NCBI RefSeq assembly: GCF_030160015.1
Contig: NZ_BSNN01000002.1
Coordinates: forward strand, 186,001-250,000
DNA: 64,000 nucleotides
Origin: Amylibacter marinus
GTDB lineage: Bacteria; Pseudomonadota; Alphaproteobacteria; Rhodobacterales; Rhodobacteraceae
Direction: 5' to 3'
The notes beneath the pieces are model-generated. The model was not told where the DNA came from, ran no database searches, and saw only the letters and a program-made list of their open reading frames with translations. Position numbers and translations under genes: made by a program. Shown here in pieces: positions 54,572 to 62,992 of this stretch. Every line of letters begins with the position of its first letter. The stretch's first letter is position 1.

Positions 54572-54645
54572 TCGTAAATATATGATAATGCCTCTATGAA
54601 AACCCACACTTCGTGCTAACCTCTGATCAAAGCAAGGGGGAAATC

Positions 54646-54876
54646 ATGAAATATTTCGCGGCATTAATTATTATCGTGGTTTTTTCTGGAATGGGATACG
54701 CCATTCTTGAAGAGCTGATCCCAACGGGCCCTGGCAAACACCACGTGACAGAACAGGCGGTGAAGGTTTTTAACTTCTCACGCGATCTGTTTGGGCTACA
54801 ATTTTTGGGATTTGGAACGATGTTCTTGGGGTACTTCTTTGCAATTCTGACAGTGTTTCAGAAAAGCGATAGCTAA
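54646..54876 (+). CDS. Small two-helix membrane protein
   Basis: A 76-residue protein with ATG at 54646 after the ribosome site AAGGGGG. It has an N-terminal hydrophobic helix (YFAALIIIVVFSGMGYAI), a polar loop (EELIPTGPGKHHVTEQAVKV) and a second helix (LFGLQFLGFGTMFLGYFFAILTV). The family is not recognised. It is separated from the HscC operon by 74 bases and is convergent with the cold-shock gene. Confidence 0.7.
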   Translation: MKYFAALIIIVVFSGMGYAILEELIPTGPGKHHVTEQAVKVFNFSRDLFGLQFLGFGTMFLGYFFAILTVFQKSDS

Positions 54877-54890
54877 GCCATGCTGGGGAA

Positions 54891-54913
54891 AACGGCGCAT
54901 TAAATGCGCCGTT
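54891..54913. terminator. Bidirectional terminator between small membrane gene and csp
   Basis: AACGGCGCAT (54891-54900) pairs with ATGCGCCGTT (54904-54913) around TAA. A TTTT run follows on the minus strand, after the cold-shock gene. Confidence 0.8.
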
Positions 54914-54921
54914 ACTGTATC

Positions 54922-55128
54922 TTATTGAACGGTAATGTTCACTGCATTTTGTTTGCCATTGCGGCCTTCTTCTAGGTCATATGATACTTTTTGATCATCT
55001 TGAAGACCCTGCAAACCCGCCGCTTGAACTGCAGTGATGTGAACAAATACATCATTGCCACCGTCCTCTGGTTGGATAAATCCATAACCCTTGGTTGCGT
55101 TAAACCACTTTACTGTGCCATTAGCCAT
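54922..55128 (-). CDS. Cold-shock protein, CspA family
   Basis: A 68-residue single-stranded nucleic acid binding protein. The RNP1 motif KGYGFIQPEDGG and RNP2 motif DVFVHITAV are present after the opening GTVKWFNATKGYG. It acts as an RNA chaperone. About 220 bases lie between its start and the divergent ArsC-like gene, long enough for the structured 5' leader common in cold-shock genes. Confidence 0.96.
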   Translation of the reverse strand: MANGTVKWFNATKGYGFIQPEDGGNDVFVHITAVQAAGLQGLQDDQKVSYDLEEGRNGKQNAVNITVQ

Positions 55129-55346
55129 AATTTCTTTCCTTTAAATACCCACGCGAAATGCTGGGGCTTGGTGTTGCTTGGTCTCTCGTAATCAGCAGGC
55201 AACACATCAGGAAGTCGGCAGATTTGGACATAGTAGGCGCCACAGCGGCAGATTGGAGCCTTTTATTTCAAAAATCAAGTGTTTGTATCAGCCGATTTAG
55301 GCTATCGTGCGAAAACAAGCATACAAGTCTAAGAACGGAAAATAAT

Positions 55347-55670
55347 ATGAAGCTTTATGGTCTGAAAAACTGCGACACCTGTACCAAGGCTCGCAAGGCA
55401 CTGAGTGCTCAGGGATATGACGTAGAATTTATAGATGTGCGCCAAACCCCAATGACCAAAGCAGAGCTGCAGTATTTTTTCGCTCTTTTTGGCGATGAAT
55501 TGTTGAACAAACGCTCCACAACATGGCGCCAACTGGCCGAGGCAGACAGAGATGCCGAGAGTGTTGATCTTATCTTTGCGCACCCGACATTGATGAAACG
55601 TCCGGTTATTACCGACGGCGAAAAATCAACCCTGGGCTGGGCGAAGGAAACACCTGCAAAATACTTGTAG
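55347..55670 (+). CDS. ArsC/Spx family protein
   Basis: A 107-residue thioredoxin-fold protein of the ArsC family. The opening KLYGLKNCDTCTKARKAL has a CxxC site at residues 9-12, DVRQTPMTKAELQYFF follows and the region TLMKRPVIT contains the conserved arginine-proline. The CxxC form (rather than a single CxxxxxR active site) fits the YffB-like group, which has doubtful arsenate reductase activity. I chose ATG 55347, the normal N-terminus. It is unlikely to be a dedicated arsenic gene because no arsenic genes are near. Confidence 0.88.
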   Translation: MKLYGLKNCDTCTKARKALSAQGYDVEFIDVRQTPMTKAELQYFFALFGDELLNKRSTTWRQLAEADRDAESVDLIFAHPTLMKRPVITDGEKSTLGWAKETPAKYL

Positions 55671-55726
55671 CCACTTGTTACAGATGCCGGGGCTTCTTAA
55701 GTTTAGGGGAACAACAGGAGGGTTTC

Positions 55727-56086
55727 ATGCGTAATACCGCACTTATACTTGGCATCATTTCAGGCCTTTGGGGCATGGTGGTCGGATTCTTTGCCTTTGG
55801 CTATACCGTTTTGGTGGATAGCGTCGGCGAGAAAGCCCCCGATCTGCTTACGCAGGTGGATGATGTTGAGAAGATCCGCGTCTTTAGCTTGATCGCGCCG
55901 GTTCTTGCTCTGGTGGGCGGTGGCATGGTACATGCGCGGCCCACGTGGTCTGGGCCGCTGCTTTTGCTATCTGCGGCTGGAATGCTCTACGCCTTTGAGT
56001 GGCGTTTCTGGACGATGTTCCCCATCACGCTCTGCGCGATTGCCGGTATTCTGGCGTTTTTGGCCGCCTATACCAAATCTGATTAG
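55727..56086 (+). CDS. Small four-helix membrane protein
   Basis: A 119-residue protein with four hydrophobic segments (ALILGIISGLWGMVVGFFAFGY, VFSLIAPVLALVGGGMVHA, PLLLLSAAGMLYAF, FPITLCAIAGILAFLAAY). A GGAGG ribosome site precedes the start at 55727. No family is recognised; the sequence resembles the DUF4064-like type in general character. It is convergent with the DoxX gene and overlaps it by four bases. Confidence 0.75.
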   Translation: MRNTALILGIISGLWGMVVGFFAFGYTVLVDSVGEKAPDLLTQVDDVEKIRVFSLIAPVLALVGGGMVHARPTWSGPLLLLSAAGMLYAFEWRFWTMFPITLCAIAGILAFLAAYTKSD

Positions 56087-56619
56087 GCGCGCTTTAACAG
56101 CCGGTCCAGCGATATTGGGCCGGCACCTTTGACGACCAAAGTGATCAAAACCACAAACCACAATAGGCGCTGATCAGCGATCAACTCACCAGACGAGTTG
56201 TTGAACCACTGGCCAATCTTGGCGCCATGTCCTGTGACATCTACAATGGTTTGAACAGTAACAAACCCGATCATTCCAAGTGCGGCAAGGCGCGTGAACA
56301 AGCCGATTAAAATCAGCGCAGGCAGAATGAATTCGGCCCAAGTGCCAAAAATGGCAATCAGTTTGTAGATAATCCCAAGACCCGATGGGTCATATCCCAA
56401 GGCCTCTAACTTTTTGGGAAAAATTTGAACATAACCGTTCGGGTCAAGATTGAACAAACCCGTGATCCCATTGCCCAGCTTGGTCTGGGCTGATTTCCAA
56501 AAATACTGCAAAAGCACCGCAACAAAGGCAAAACGCGCGAGCGTTGGTAAAAACCATTCCCCTAGCAGGCCAGAAATTGCCGAAAAAATACGATCATGTA
56601 GTCCCAGTAAACGTCGCAT
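56083..56619 (-). CDS. bufD: DoxX-family membrane protein of the bufferin cluster
   Basis: A 178-residue DoxX-family protein with four hydrophobic segments (FAFVAVLLQYFWKSAQTK, LIAIFGTWAEFILPALILIGLFTRLAALGMIGFVTVQTIVD, LLWFVVLITLVVKGAGPISLD). I chose ATG 56619 with AAGGGG upstream; the open frame extends further upstream without similarity. In recently described bufferin operons the last gene is a DoxX protein, named BufD. It lies 10 bases after bufC. Its function is not known. Confidence 0.82.
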   Translation of the reverse strand: MRRLLGLHDRIFSAISGLLGEWFLPTLARFAFVAVLLQYFWKSAQTKLGNGITGLFNLDPNGYVQIFPKKLEALGYDPSGLGIIYKLIAIFGTWAEFILPALILIGLFTRLAALGMIGFVTVQTIVDVTGHGAKIGQWFNNSSGELIADQRLLWFVVLITLVVKGAGPISLDRLLKRA

Positions 56620-56629
56620 AATAGTCCCC

Positions 56630-57376
56630 TTAAGTTTCAATATTGGTGACGATTCCTGCCTGAAACAATAGCCCAAAGGCCGCAGACAGGTCAAAATCAT
56701 CGGTTATTGTTTCGCATTGTGCGATTGCCGACTCTAGTGGTTGATAACGCGCAAGGCATTGCACAAAGGTAAATGTGGCGTGATCCAGCAAATAAGGCAC
56801 CACATCAAATTCTGGTCTGGTGAGCATTATCCATTCTTGTGGATTGGATATTTTAATCTGTGCAACGCTGTTAAAGTGCCAAATTGAATGCACAGGATAA
56901 AGCGAGTCTAACAAGCGCAATGATGGAGCCAGTGTAAAGCGTGCGCTGGCAAATTTATCCTCTGGAATTTCGCTTAGTGCAGAGACGTCTAGCGGACGCG
57001 CATCGCCTGCGTGATAGCATTCGCGCCGCGCTAATTCGAGACGCGCAACATCCGGTAAATACGGCAGGCTCTCGGCGGGTTTGAACCCTGTGATAAACTC
57101 TGGAAAACGATCGCCATAGAACATGATCATCGGATCATGAGGTGGATTGCGGCGCACATATTGCGTGGCCATGGCCTGAAAAAAACCATCCCCGACAATT
57201 TTTTTAACAACCGGAAAGGCCTCTTCCATTGCGCTGACCAGACTGTGAACCACATTATTGCGATACACATCAAAGCGTTTGGTTGCAGGCTTGCCGTCGG
57301 GATTAACCACGCCTTCGGGCGTCGGAATATCGGGGTTTAACAATGCGCTACTAAATTCAGCCTGAAAGTCGCTCAT
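56630..57376 (-). CDS. bufC: DUF2063 protein, bufferin maturation partner
   Basis: A 248-residue protein of the DUF2063 family (annotated as putative DNA-binding but serving as partner to DUF692 enzymes). It begins with FQAEFSSALLNPDIPTPEGVVNPDGKPATKRFDVYRNNVVHSLVSAMEEAFPVVKKIVG and contains RRNPPHDPMIMFYGDRFPEFI. In bufferin biosynthesis such partners recognise the precursor leader and hand it to BufB. It overlaps bufB by four bases. Confidence 0.9.
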   Translation of the reverse strand: MSDFQAEFSSALLNPDIPTPEGVVNPDGKPATKRFDVYRNNVVHSLVSAMEEAFPVVKKIVGDGFFQAMATQYVRRNPPHDPMIMFYGDRFPEFITGFKPAESLPYLPDVARLELARRECYHAGDARPLDVSALSEIPEDKFASARFTLAPSLRLLDSLYPVHSIWHFNSVAQIKISNPQEWIMLTRPEFDVVPYLLDHATFTFVQCLARYQPLESAIAQCETITDDFDLSAAFGLLFQAGIVTNIET

Positions 57377-58239
57377 TGCGCTGCAACCTGTGCATGACGC
57401 TCTAATAAATCATTGGCCAGAGACATTTCATTGGTCAGAACAGACCATTCAGGAATGTCGTTATCCCATTCGATCAACGTGGGGCAGGGCCCCATCTTGG
57501 CCAAAGTATAATCATAGAGTTGCCAAACTGGGTCTACCACCGCGCGGGAATGGCTGTCGATCAACAGGGGCGCGCCCAACTCATCGCTATCTTCTTCGTG
57601 GCCACCTAGATGGATTTCACCCACCAGATGGGTGGGAAACGCATCAATATAGCCCTCGGGGGAATAATTCTGATTTGTGGCAGAAACGAATACGTTGTTC
57701 ACATCCAACAACAATCCACAGCCAGACCGTTTGACAACCTCTGCCAAAAAATCCGTCTCGCTGCGATCCGATTGTGCAAAGGCCACATAGGTGGAGGGGT
57801 TCTCCAACAGCATCTGTCGCCCGACGGTCTCTTGGACCTGCTGAATATGCGAAACTACCTGATCTACGGTTTTCTGGGTATAGGGCAGAGGCAAGAGATC
57901 ATTTAGAAAGGATGCCTCATGAGTAGACCATGCTAGATGTTCAGAAAACATAGCCGGTTGCAACCAATCGACCAGATGCTTCAAGCGCTGCAGATGGTCG
58001 GTATCAAGGGGCATTTCACTGCCAATAGACAGGCCAACCCCGTGACAAGATACCGGAAAATGCTCTCGTAGGTGGCGCAGTTGCGCAATGGGGCGCCCGC
58101 CGTCGCCCATATAATTCTCTGCGTGGATTTCGATCCAGGCCAAATCATCAGGGGCGGCTAGAATATCGTTTAGGTGCTGAGCTTTATATCCAACGCCGGC
58201 TTGATGCGGCAGGTTGGTGTATTGCGAAAGGTTAGCCAC
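57373..58239 (-). CDS. bufB: DUF692 multinuclear iron oxygenase
   Basis: A 288-residue member of the multinuclear non-heme iron-dependent oxidase (MNIO) family, related to MbnB. It modifies cysteines of the precursor BufA. Conserved elements are AGVGYKAQHLNDILAAPDDLAWIEIHAENYMGDGG, HGVGLSIGS, ENPSTYVAF and EIHLGGHEEDSDE. I chose GTG 58239, with AGGGAGA upstream, because VANLSQYTNLPHQAGVGYK is the normal start; an upstream GTG/ATG at 58287 would extend it. It follows bufA by 72 bases and overlaps bufC. Confidence 0.92.
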   Translation of the reverse strand: MANLSQYTNLPHQAGVGYKAQHLNDILAAPDDLAWIEIHAENYMGDGGRPIAQLRHLREHFPVSCHGVGLSIGSEMPLDTDHLQRLKHLVDWLQPAMFSEHLAWSTHEASFLNDLLPLPYTQKTVDQVVSHIQQVQETVGRQMLLENPSTYVAFAQSDRSETDFLAEVVKRSGCGLLLDVNNVFVSATNQNYSPEGYIDAFPTHLVGEIHLGGHEEDSDELGAPLLIDSHSRAVVDPVWQLYDYTLAKMGPCPTLIEWDNDIPEWSVLTNEMSLANDLLERHAQVAAQ

Positions 58240-58311
58240 AGCGCGTCTCCCTGAATTTTGGGTACAGTGGGCAGAATTCCTGCCCACTGTGAATTTGATA
58301 TTCTAATCTTA

Positions 58312-58611
58312 TCAGGAAGGAATGTCGCGCTCAAGAGCTTCCAAAGAGCCCATACGCTCTGTGCCGTCAGCCTGTGCAGGCAATTCCATAGTTGCGCATG
58401 TACCTTCTGCAACCAGCTTCCAAGCATTACCTTGGTAATCAACAGTAGATGTACCGGCACATGATGTACCTGGACCAGCGGCACAACCGTTTTCACCAGC
58501 CAATGCAACACCGTAGCATTTTACGTTCGCAGCATGTGCAACGCCAGCGATTGAAGAAGCAGTTGTGGCAACAGCGGCCGCAACGGCCAAAGATTTCATA
58601 GATTTAGACAT
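58312..58611 (-). CDS. bufA: Bufferin precursor, DUF2282 family
   Basis: A 99-residue precursor of a modified metal-binding peptide. An N-terminal signal peptide ends near AGVAHA-AN. The core contains four cysteines at residues 32, 43, 51 and 72 ([45 protein letters not shown]), the arrangement of bufferin type 1. In Caulobacter, BufB and BufC modify such cysteines and the peptide then binds copper in the periplasm. The first gene of the operon; no promoter motif was clear in the upstream 300 bases. Confidence 0.92.
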   Translation of the reverse strand: MSKSMKSLAVAAAVATTASSIAGVAHAANVKCYGVALAGENGCAAGPGTSCAGTSTVDYQGNAWKLVAEGTCATMELPAQADGTERMGSLEALERDIPS

Positions 58612-58898
58612 GATGTTTTCCCTTTTAGGTCGTTATTAGTTTTACCGCATTTGCGATGTATGTTGTTTAGCAAATCATAGTGATAACGCACCAATCACAG
58701 ACGCGTTAGATAACGAGTAAGCGAGAATAGGTTATAATTGCACTAATTTGCCCAGCATTTTGAGCGTATTTTTGCAACCAGAGGTGGTTATTGCCGATTT
58801 TCCCATGTCAAATGTTACAAAAATCATGGTTTCAATCACAAGTGCTGCGCCGGCATCGGCTTGAGAATCGAAAATTGAAACAATTTCGCGCCGAAATA
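58612..58898. other. Upstream region of bufA
   Basis: About 290 bases without a convincing gene. The bufA promoter must lie here on the minus strand, but I saw no clear -35/-10 pair, nor an ECF-type motif I could support. A TATAAT lies at 58732-58737 on the plus strand without a -35 box. The terminator of the fpr operon begins at 58902. Confidence 0.4.
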
Positions 58899-58901
58899 AA
58901 A

Positions 58902-58928
58902 AAGGCCCGCCGAAATCTGGCGGGCCTT
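58902..58928 (-). terminator. Terminator of the fpr/cys gene group
   Basis: AAGGCCCGCC (58902-58911) pairs with GGCGGGCCTT (58919-58928) around seven bases. On the minus strand it is followed by TTTTATTT, a good rho-independent terminator 22 bases after the fpr stop. Confidence 0.9.
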
Positions 58929-58949
58929 GATCATGCGAGTCGTCGAACC

Positions 58950-59768
58950 TTAGCCCACAAAGGCTTTCTCGATTACGAATTCAGCCGGCATAGAATTAGA
59001 GCCCTCTTTAAGGCCCGCATTTTCCATGATCGCCGCGATGTCCTTGTTGAACTCCAATGATCCACAGACCATGCCGCGATCTGTTTCTGGGTTTAGTGGC
59101 GCAATATCCAAATCTTTGAACACCTGCCCATTTTCAATCAATGTGGTTATCCGGCCCATTTTTGGGCTCTCTTCACGGGTGGTGGTCGGGTAATATTTTA
59201 CCTTATCTTCAACCAATTCACCAATCAGCGGGTCTTGCTTTAGCCCTTCGATCAATTTGCGGCCATATTCCAATTCCGCAACATCACGACAGGTATGGGT
59301 GATGATCACCTCTTCAAATTTCTCATAGGTTTCCGGTTCGCGCAACAGGGATGCAAATGGGGCAAACCCCGTACCCGTCGCAAAGAACCAGACCCGTTTG
59401 CCCGGCAACAATGCATCATGCACTAAGGTGCCCACAGGTTTTGGGCGCACGATGATTTCGTCACCAACCTTGATGTTTTGTAATTTCGAGGTCAAAGGCC
59501 CATCCGGGACCTTGATTGAATAAAACTCCAACTCGTCATCCCAAGAGGGGGATGCGATGGAATAGGCCCGCAACAGCGGTTTGCCATTATCGCCCATCAG
59601 GCCGATCATCACAAATTCGCCCGAGCGGAACCGTAGGCTTTGCGGCCGGGTCACACGGAACGAAAACAACCGATCTGTATAATGCGTTACCTTGGTAACG
59701 GTTTGGGCATTTGGCAAAACAGGCTTTGCCTTGGCTACTGGGGCGTCAACTGGGCTTTGTTCATTCAT
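58950..59768 (-). CDS. fpr: Ferredoxin-NADP reductase
   Basis: A 272-residue flavoprotein moving electrons between NADPH and ferredoxin. FAD motif RAYSIASPSWDDELEFYSIKV, the linker VPDGPLTSKL, the NADP region WFFATGTGFAPFASLLRE and the substrate motif GMVCGSLEFN are present. The terminal VIEKAFVG is typical of bacterial type II FNR. As last gene of the cys block it can supply reduced ferredoxin to the sulfite reductase. Expected cytoplasmic. Confidence 0.93.
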   Translation of the reverse strand: MNEQSPVDAPVAKAKPVLPNAQTVTKVTHYTDRLFSFRVTRPQSLRFRSGEFVMIGLMGDNGKPLLRAYSIASPSWDDELEFYSIKVPDGPLTSKLQNIKVGDEIIVRPKPVGTLVHDALLPGKRVWFFATGTGFAPFASLLREPETYEKFEEVIITHTCRDVAELEYGRKLIEGLKQDPLIGELVEDKVKYYPTTTREESPKMGRITTLIENGQVFKDLDIAPLNPETDRGMVCGSLEFNKDIAAIMENAGLKEGSNSMPAEFVIEKAFVG

Positions 59769-59803
59769 GGTTTCGTCCTCTTGAGGAAAAGAGAGTTAAG
59801 GGG

Positions 59804-60235
59804 TTATCCCGCCTGCTGTAGGCGGTTTCTATATGCATTATCTTGCCAATCGGCGCGGTACAACCATTCTGTTTCTGGTTGGCGCTCGGCTAAATCAGCA
59901 GAAATTTCGACTTCGTCGAATCCACAGCGGCGCGCCATGGTGTATTGGTCAGAAATAACATGCCCATAGGCCCGCAACTTTCCAGTGTAACCCAATAGGC
60001 GTAGATTACGCGCCAAGGTAAAGCCACGCCCATCCGCAAAGCTGGGGAACTCAATTCGGATCATCGCCGCTTCGTTAAAGAATGGCACCAAATCTTCGGG
60101 ATTGGCGGTGTTGGGCATATCAATGGCGTAGCCCGCTGGGCGATCCGAACGCGTCAGTGCATTATCATCCCACGCCTGAAACCCATCGGTCCATGTGTCG
60201 GTGTGAAAGCCTTTGTCGGTAACGATTATGCTCAT
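59804..60235 (-). CDS. DUF934 protein
   Basis: A 143-residue protein of the DUF934 family, common next to cysH-cysI in proteobacteria. The central DLVPFFNEAAMIRIEFPSFADGRGFTLARNLRLLGYTGKLRAYGHVISDQ is the family core, and ARRCGFDEVEISADL follows. It may be a regulator or assembly factor for sulfite reduction. Its start overlaps the cysH stop by four bases. Confidence 0.92.
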   Translation of the reverse strand: MSIIVTDKGFHTDTWTDGFQAWDDNALTRSDRPAGYAIDMPNTANPEDLVPFFNEAAMIRIEFPSFADGRGFTLARNLRLLGYTGKLRAYGHVISDQYTMARRCGFDEVEISADLAERQPETEWLYRADWQDNAYRNRLQQAG

Positions 60236-60969
60236 TTGCTCTGGTCCTTTTTGGGGGCATTATGAATGCCGCATTCTATTTTGTCCTGCCCAGCCCAACG
60301 ACCGGCGCGTTCGTCCTCGCCGGCACCCACTTTGCGGGTACAGGTGGTGGGGGAACACCCAATCGATGGGTATCCCTGCTCGACCAATGGGTGGCGGGGC
60401 AGGCGGTTATTGATCAAATATTCCTGTAAATCCTCGCGCGCCCAATGGGCGAGAGGATTGATTTTAATACGCTGATCGTCTTCGTTCTCGAACAAATCCA
60501 ACGCTTGGCGTGTACCGGCCTGAAAACGCTTGCGCCCCGTGATCCATGCATCAAATTCACCCAGTGCTTTTTGCAGCGGCTCAACCTTGCGCACTGAGCA
60601 ACAGGCGTTGGTATCGGCCAGATGCAGGCGGTTAAACGGGTCGGCCTTTTTAATATCTGCCGCATCGGCACGCACTACGCGCACATCCGATAGGCGCAAT
60701 TTTTCTGCGACTTCTACCTGATAGTCCATTGTCTCTTTGAACAACATTTGCGTATCCACAAATAGCACCGGCATATGGCGATCAATGGTCGAAATCATAT
60801 GCAACAGCACCACAGATTCCGCCCCAAAGGACGAAACCATCGCCACACGCCCCACCGCGGGATCAGACATGGCATCACGCAATACAGGGATTGCCGCGTG
60901 ATGACGGTACTGATCGTTCAGCAGATCAACACGGTCTTGAACACTTATGTCAAAGGCTTCAAAGGGCAT
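60232..60969 (-). CDS. cysH: Phosphoadenylyl/adenylyl-sulfate reductase
   Basis: Reduces activated sulfate (APS or PAPS) to sulfite. At 245 residues, the P-loop type motif VSSFGAESVVLLHMI lies near the N-terminus. Cysteines NACCSVRKVEPL and the pair in IGCSPTTCTRK, followed by the C-terminal ECGIH cysteine, indicate a [4Fe-4S] APS reductase type. The second pair is spaced CxxxxC instead of the usual CxxC. I chose ATG 60969 (MPFEAFDIS); the frame extends far upstream as an artefact. One base separates it from the cysI stop. Confidence 0.93.
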   Translation of the reverse strand: MPFEAFDISVQDRVDLLNDQYRHHAAIPVLRDAMSDPAVGRVAMVSSFGAESVVLLHMISTIDRHMPVLFVDTQMLFKETMDYQVEVAEKLRLSDVRVVRADAADIKKADPFNRLHLADTNACCSVRKVEPLQKALGEFDAWITGRKRFQAGTRQALDLFENEDDQRIKINPLAHWAREDLQEYLINNRLPRHPLVEQGYPSIGCSPTTCTRKVGAGEDERAGRWAGQDKIECGIHNAPKKDQSK

Positions 60970-60970
60970 A

Positions 60971-62638
60971 TCATTCAGCCGCGATCTTGGTTTCGGGGTA
61001 CAAGGCCGCCTTGAATGGTGTAAGCCCAGTACGGCGATAGGTTTCAAGGAAGGTCTCCTCGGCGCTATCGCGCAGCTCAAGATAGGCATGGACGATGCGC
61101 TCGATTGCCGGAACAATCTGATCATAGGAAAACCCAGGACCCGCCCGTTCGCCAATTGCCGCATCTTCGCTGCCATCGCCCCCCAAGGTGATCTGATAGT
61201 TTTCAACGCCAGCGCGATCCAATCCCAAAATACCAATATGCCCCACGTGGTGGTGCCCACAGGCATTGATACAGCCCGAGATTTTAATTTTCAGATCGCC
61301 AATGTCATTTTCCAGCTTTAACTCGTCAAACCGCACAGCGATTTTCTGGGCAATTGGAATAGAGCGTGCCGTGGCCAAGGCACAGTAATCCATACCCGGA
61401 CAGGCGATGATATCGGAAATTTTGCCAATATTTGCGGTCGCAAGATCTGCGCCAACCAAGGCCTTGTACAAATCATACAGGTTCGATTTATGAACATGCG
61501 GGATGATCACATTTTGCTCGTGGCTAATGCGCAGCTCGTCATGGCCGAATTTCTCGGCCAAATCCGCCATCACGCGCATCTGATCAGATGTGGCATCACC
61601 GGGGGTTTCGCCATGTTTTTTGATGCTGATTGAGACGATGGCATAGTTCTCGTTCTTGTGCTCGGCCAGATTGGTATCCACAAAGCTGCGAAATGCGCCA
61701 TCGGCGGCATAGGCTGCGTTAAACCCATCAAGGGATGCATTTACATATGCGGGAGGGGCGAATTGTGTTTCGATTTCGGCAAGTAGTTTCTGGTCAAACC
61801 CGCCAAATTGCGCACGCTGAACCTTGAAGCGCTCTTCTACCATTTCACGAATGGTATCGATGCCGTTTTCATGCACCGTGATTTTGATACGCGCTTTGTA
61901 TTTGTTATCGCGGCGTCCCAACACATTATAGACCTGTAGGATGCTTTCCAAATACGGCAACAAATCCGCACGTGGTAGGAAATCGGTAATCACCTTGCCG
62001 ATCATCGGGGTGCGGCCCAAACCACCGCCCACAATCACCTGATAGCCCGGCTCGCCCGCCGCATTGCGACGTAAACGCAGGCCAATATCATGGGCCTTGA
62101 TCACCGCGCGATCGGTTTCAGATCCTGTGATCGCGATTTTAAACTTGCGGCCCAAGAAGGCAAATTCCGGGTGATCGGTTGACCATTGGCGCAGCAGTTC
62201 TGCGGTGGGGCGGGGGTCTTCTATCTCGTCAGCCGCCGCACCAGCAAAATGATCAGAGGTCACGTTACGGATACAATTCCCAGAGGTTTGAATGGCGTGC
62301 ATATCAACCTCGGCCAAGGCATCCAACATATCTGGCACATCCGTCAGTTTTGGCCAGTTGTATTGAATGTTTTGGCGGGTGGTGAAGTGGCCATAACCGC
62401 GGTCATATTTATCGGCGATATGCGCCAGCATGCGCATTTTAGCGGAATTCAGGGTCCCATAGGGCACCGCCACGCGCAGCATATAGGCATGCAATTGCAG
62501 ATACAGGCCATTCATCAGGCGCAGGGGGCGAAACTCCTCCTCGGTCAGCGCACCTTCTACACGGCGCTCTACCTGCTTGCGGAACTGGCTTACACGTTGC
62601 TGGTTAAACTCTTTGTCAAACTGGCTATAGCTGTACAT
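60971..62638 (-). CDS. cysI: Ferredoxin-type sulfite reductase hemoprotein
   Basis: A 555-residue siroheme and [4Fe-4S] enzyme that reduces sulfite to sulfide. The cluster motifs are ACPGMDYCALA and SGCINACGHHHVGHIGILG. The N-terminal part has GYGHFTTRQNIQYNWPKL. I chose ATG 62638 because MYSYSQFDKEFNQQRV is the normal start and GGAGG lies upstream; a longer frame to 62728 overlaps DUF2849. It lies between DUF2849 and cysH in one operon. Siroheme synthase is not in this window. Confidence 0.95.
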   Translation of the reverse strand: MYSYSQFDKEFNQQRVSQFRKQVERRVEGALTEEEFRPLRLMNGLYLQLHAYMLRVAVPYGTLNSAKMRMLAHIADKYDRGYGHFTTRQNIQYNWPKLTDVPDMLDALAEVDMHAIQTSGNCIRNVTSDHFAGAAADEIEDPRPTAELLRQWSTDHPEFAFLGRKFKIAITGSETDRAVIKAHDIGLRLRRNAAGEPGYQVIVGGGLGRTPMIGKVITDFLPRADLLPYLESILQVYNVLGRRDNKYKARIKITVHENGIDTIREMVEERFKVQRAQFGGFDQKLLAEIETQFAPPAYVNASLDGFNAAYAADGAFRSFVDTNLAEHKNENYAIVSISIKKHGETPGDATSDQMRVMADLAEKFGHDELRISHEQNVIIPHVHKSNLYDLYKALVGADLATANIGKISDIIACPGMDYCALATARSIPIAQKIAVRFDELKLENDIGDLKIKISGCINACGHHHVGHIGILGLDRAGVENYQITLGGDGSEDAAIGERAGPGFSYDQIVPAIERIVHAYLELRDSAEETFLETYRRTGLTPFKAALYPETKIAAE

Positions 62639-62639
62639 T

Positions 62640-62939
62640 TTATTGGGCCTCCTGCTTTCCGTGAATATAATTCGACGGGCCTTTGGTGCGGAATTCTTCG
62701 CGGAAATGGGTGGGGATGGGCGTACCATCTTTCATCTCTGCATTGGCCAAATAGGGGCCAACCAGCAGATCCGCTAATTTCAAGGCCTTGGCCAGCTCTG
62801 TATTGGCCACGGCTTCGTCTTCGATCAGCCATGCTTGGTCATGGAACAATACCCATTCGCCAGAGGCGTTTAGATAAACGACATCGCCTTCAATTAGGCG
62901 GTTGGCTGTCAGGACTTTGGGTGTGTATGCGCGTGCCAT
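62640..62939 (-). CDS. DUF2849 protein
   Basis: A 99-residue protein of the DUF2849 family, found with sulfite reductase genes in alphaproteobacteria. It starts MARAYTPKVLTANRLIEGDVVYL and has LADLLVGPYLANAEM in its second half. The function is unknown. As first gene of this operon it is preceded by three GGAAnnnnnTCC palindromes. In related genomes a cysG gene often lies next to it; here it does not. Confidence 0.92.
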   Translation of the reverse strand: MARAYTPKVLTANRLIEGDVVYLNASGEWVLFHDQAWLIEDEAVANTELAKALKLADLLVGPYLANAEMKDGTPIPTHFREEFRTKGPSNYIHGKQEAQ

Positions 62940-62992
62940 GTTGTAAAAACCATTGATTAAACTTCGATCACCACGTTATATAGGGTGCAGCG

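Noticed and set aside
55347-55670. The ArsC-like gene as part of an arsenic resistance operon
   Set aside because: No arsR, arsB or acr3 gene is near, and the CxxC YffB-like form has doubtful arsenate reductase activity.
58732-58737. A perfect TATAAT on the plus strand upstream of bufA
   Set aside because: No -35 box at a suitable distance and no plus-strand gene downstream before the convergent terminator; likely chance in an AT-rich region.
62186-62956. A 256-codon plus-strand frame
   Set aside because: It lies antisense to cysI and DUF2849, both clear genes, and its sequence has no domain-like character.
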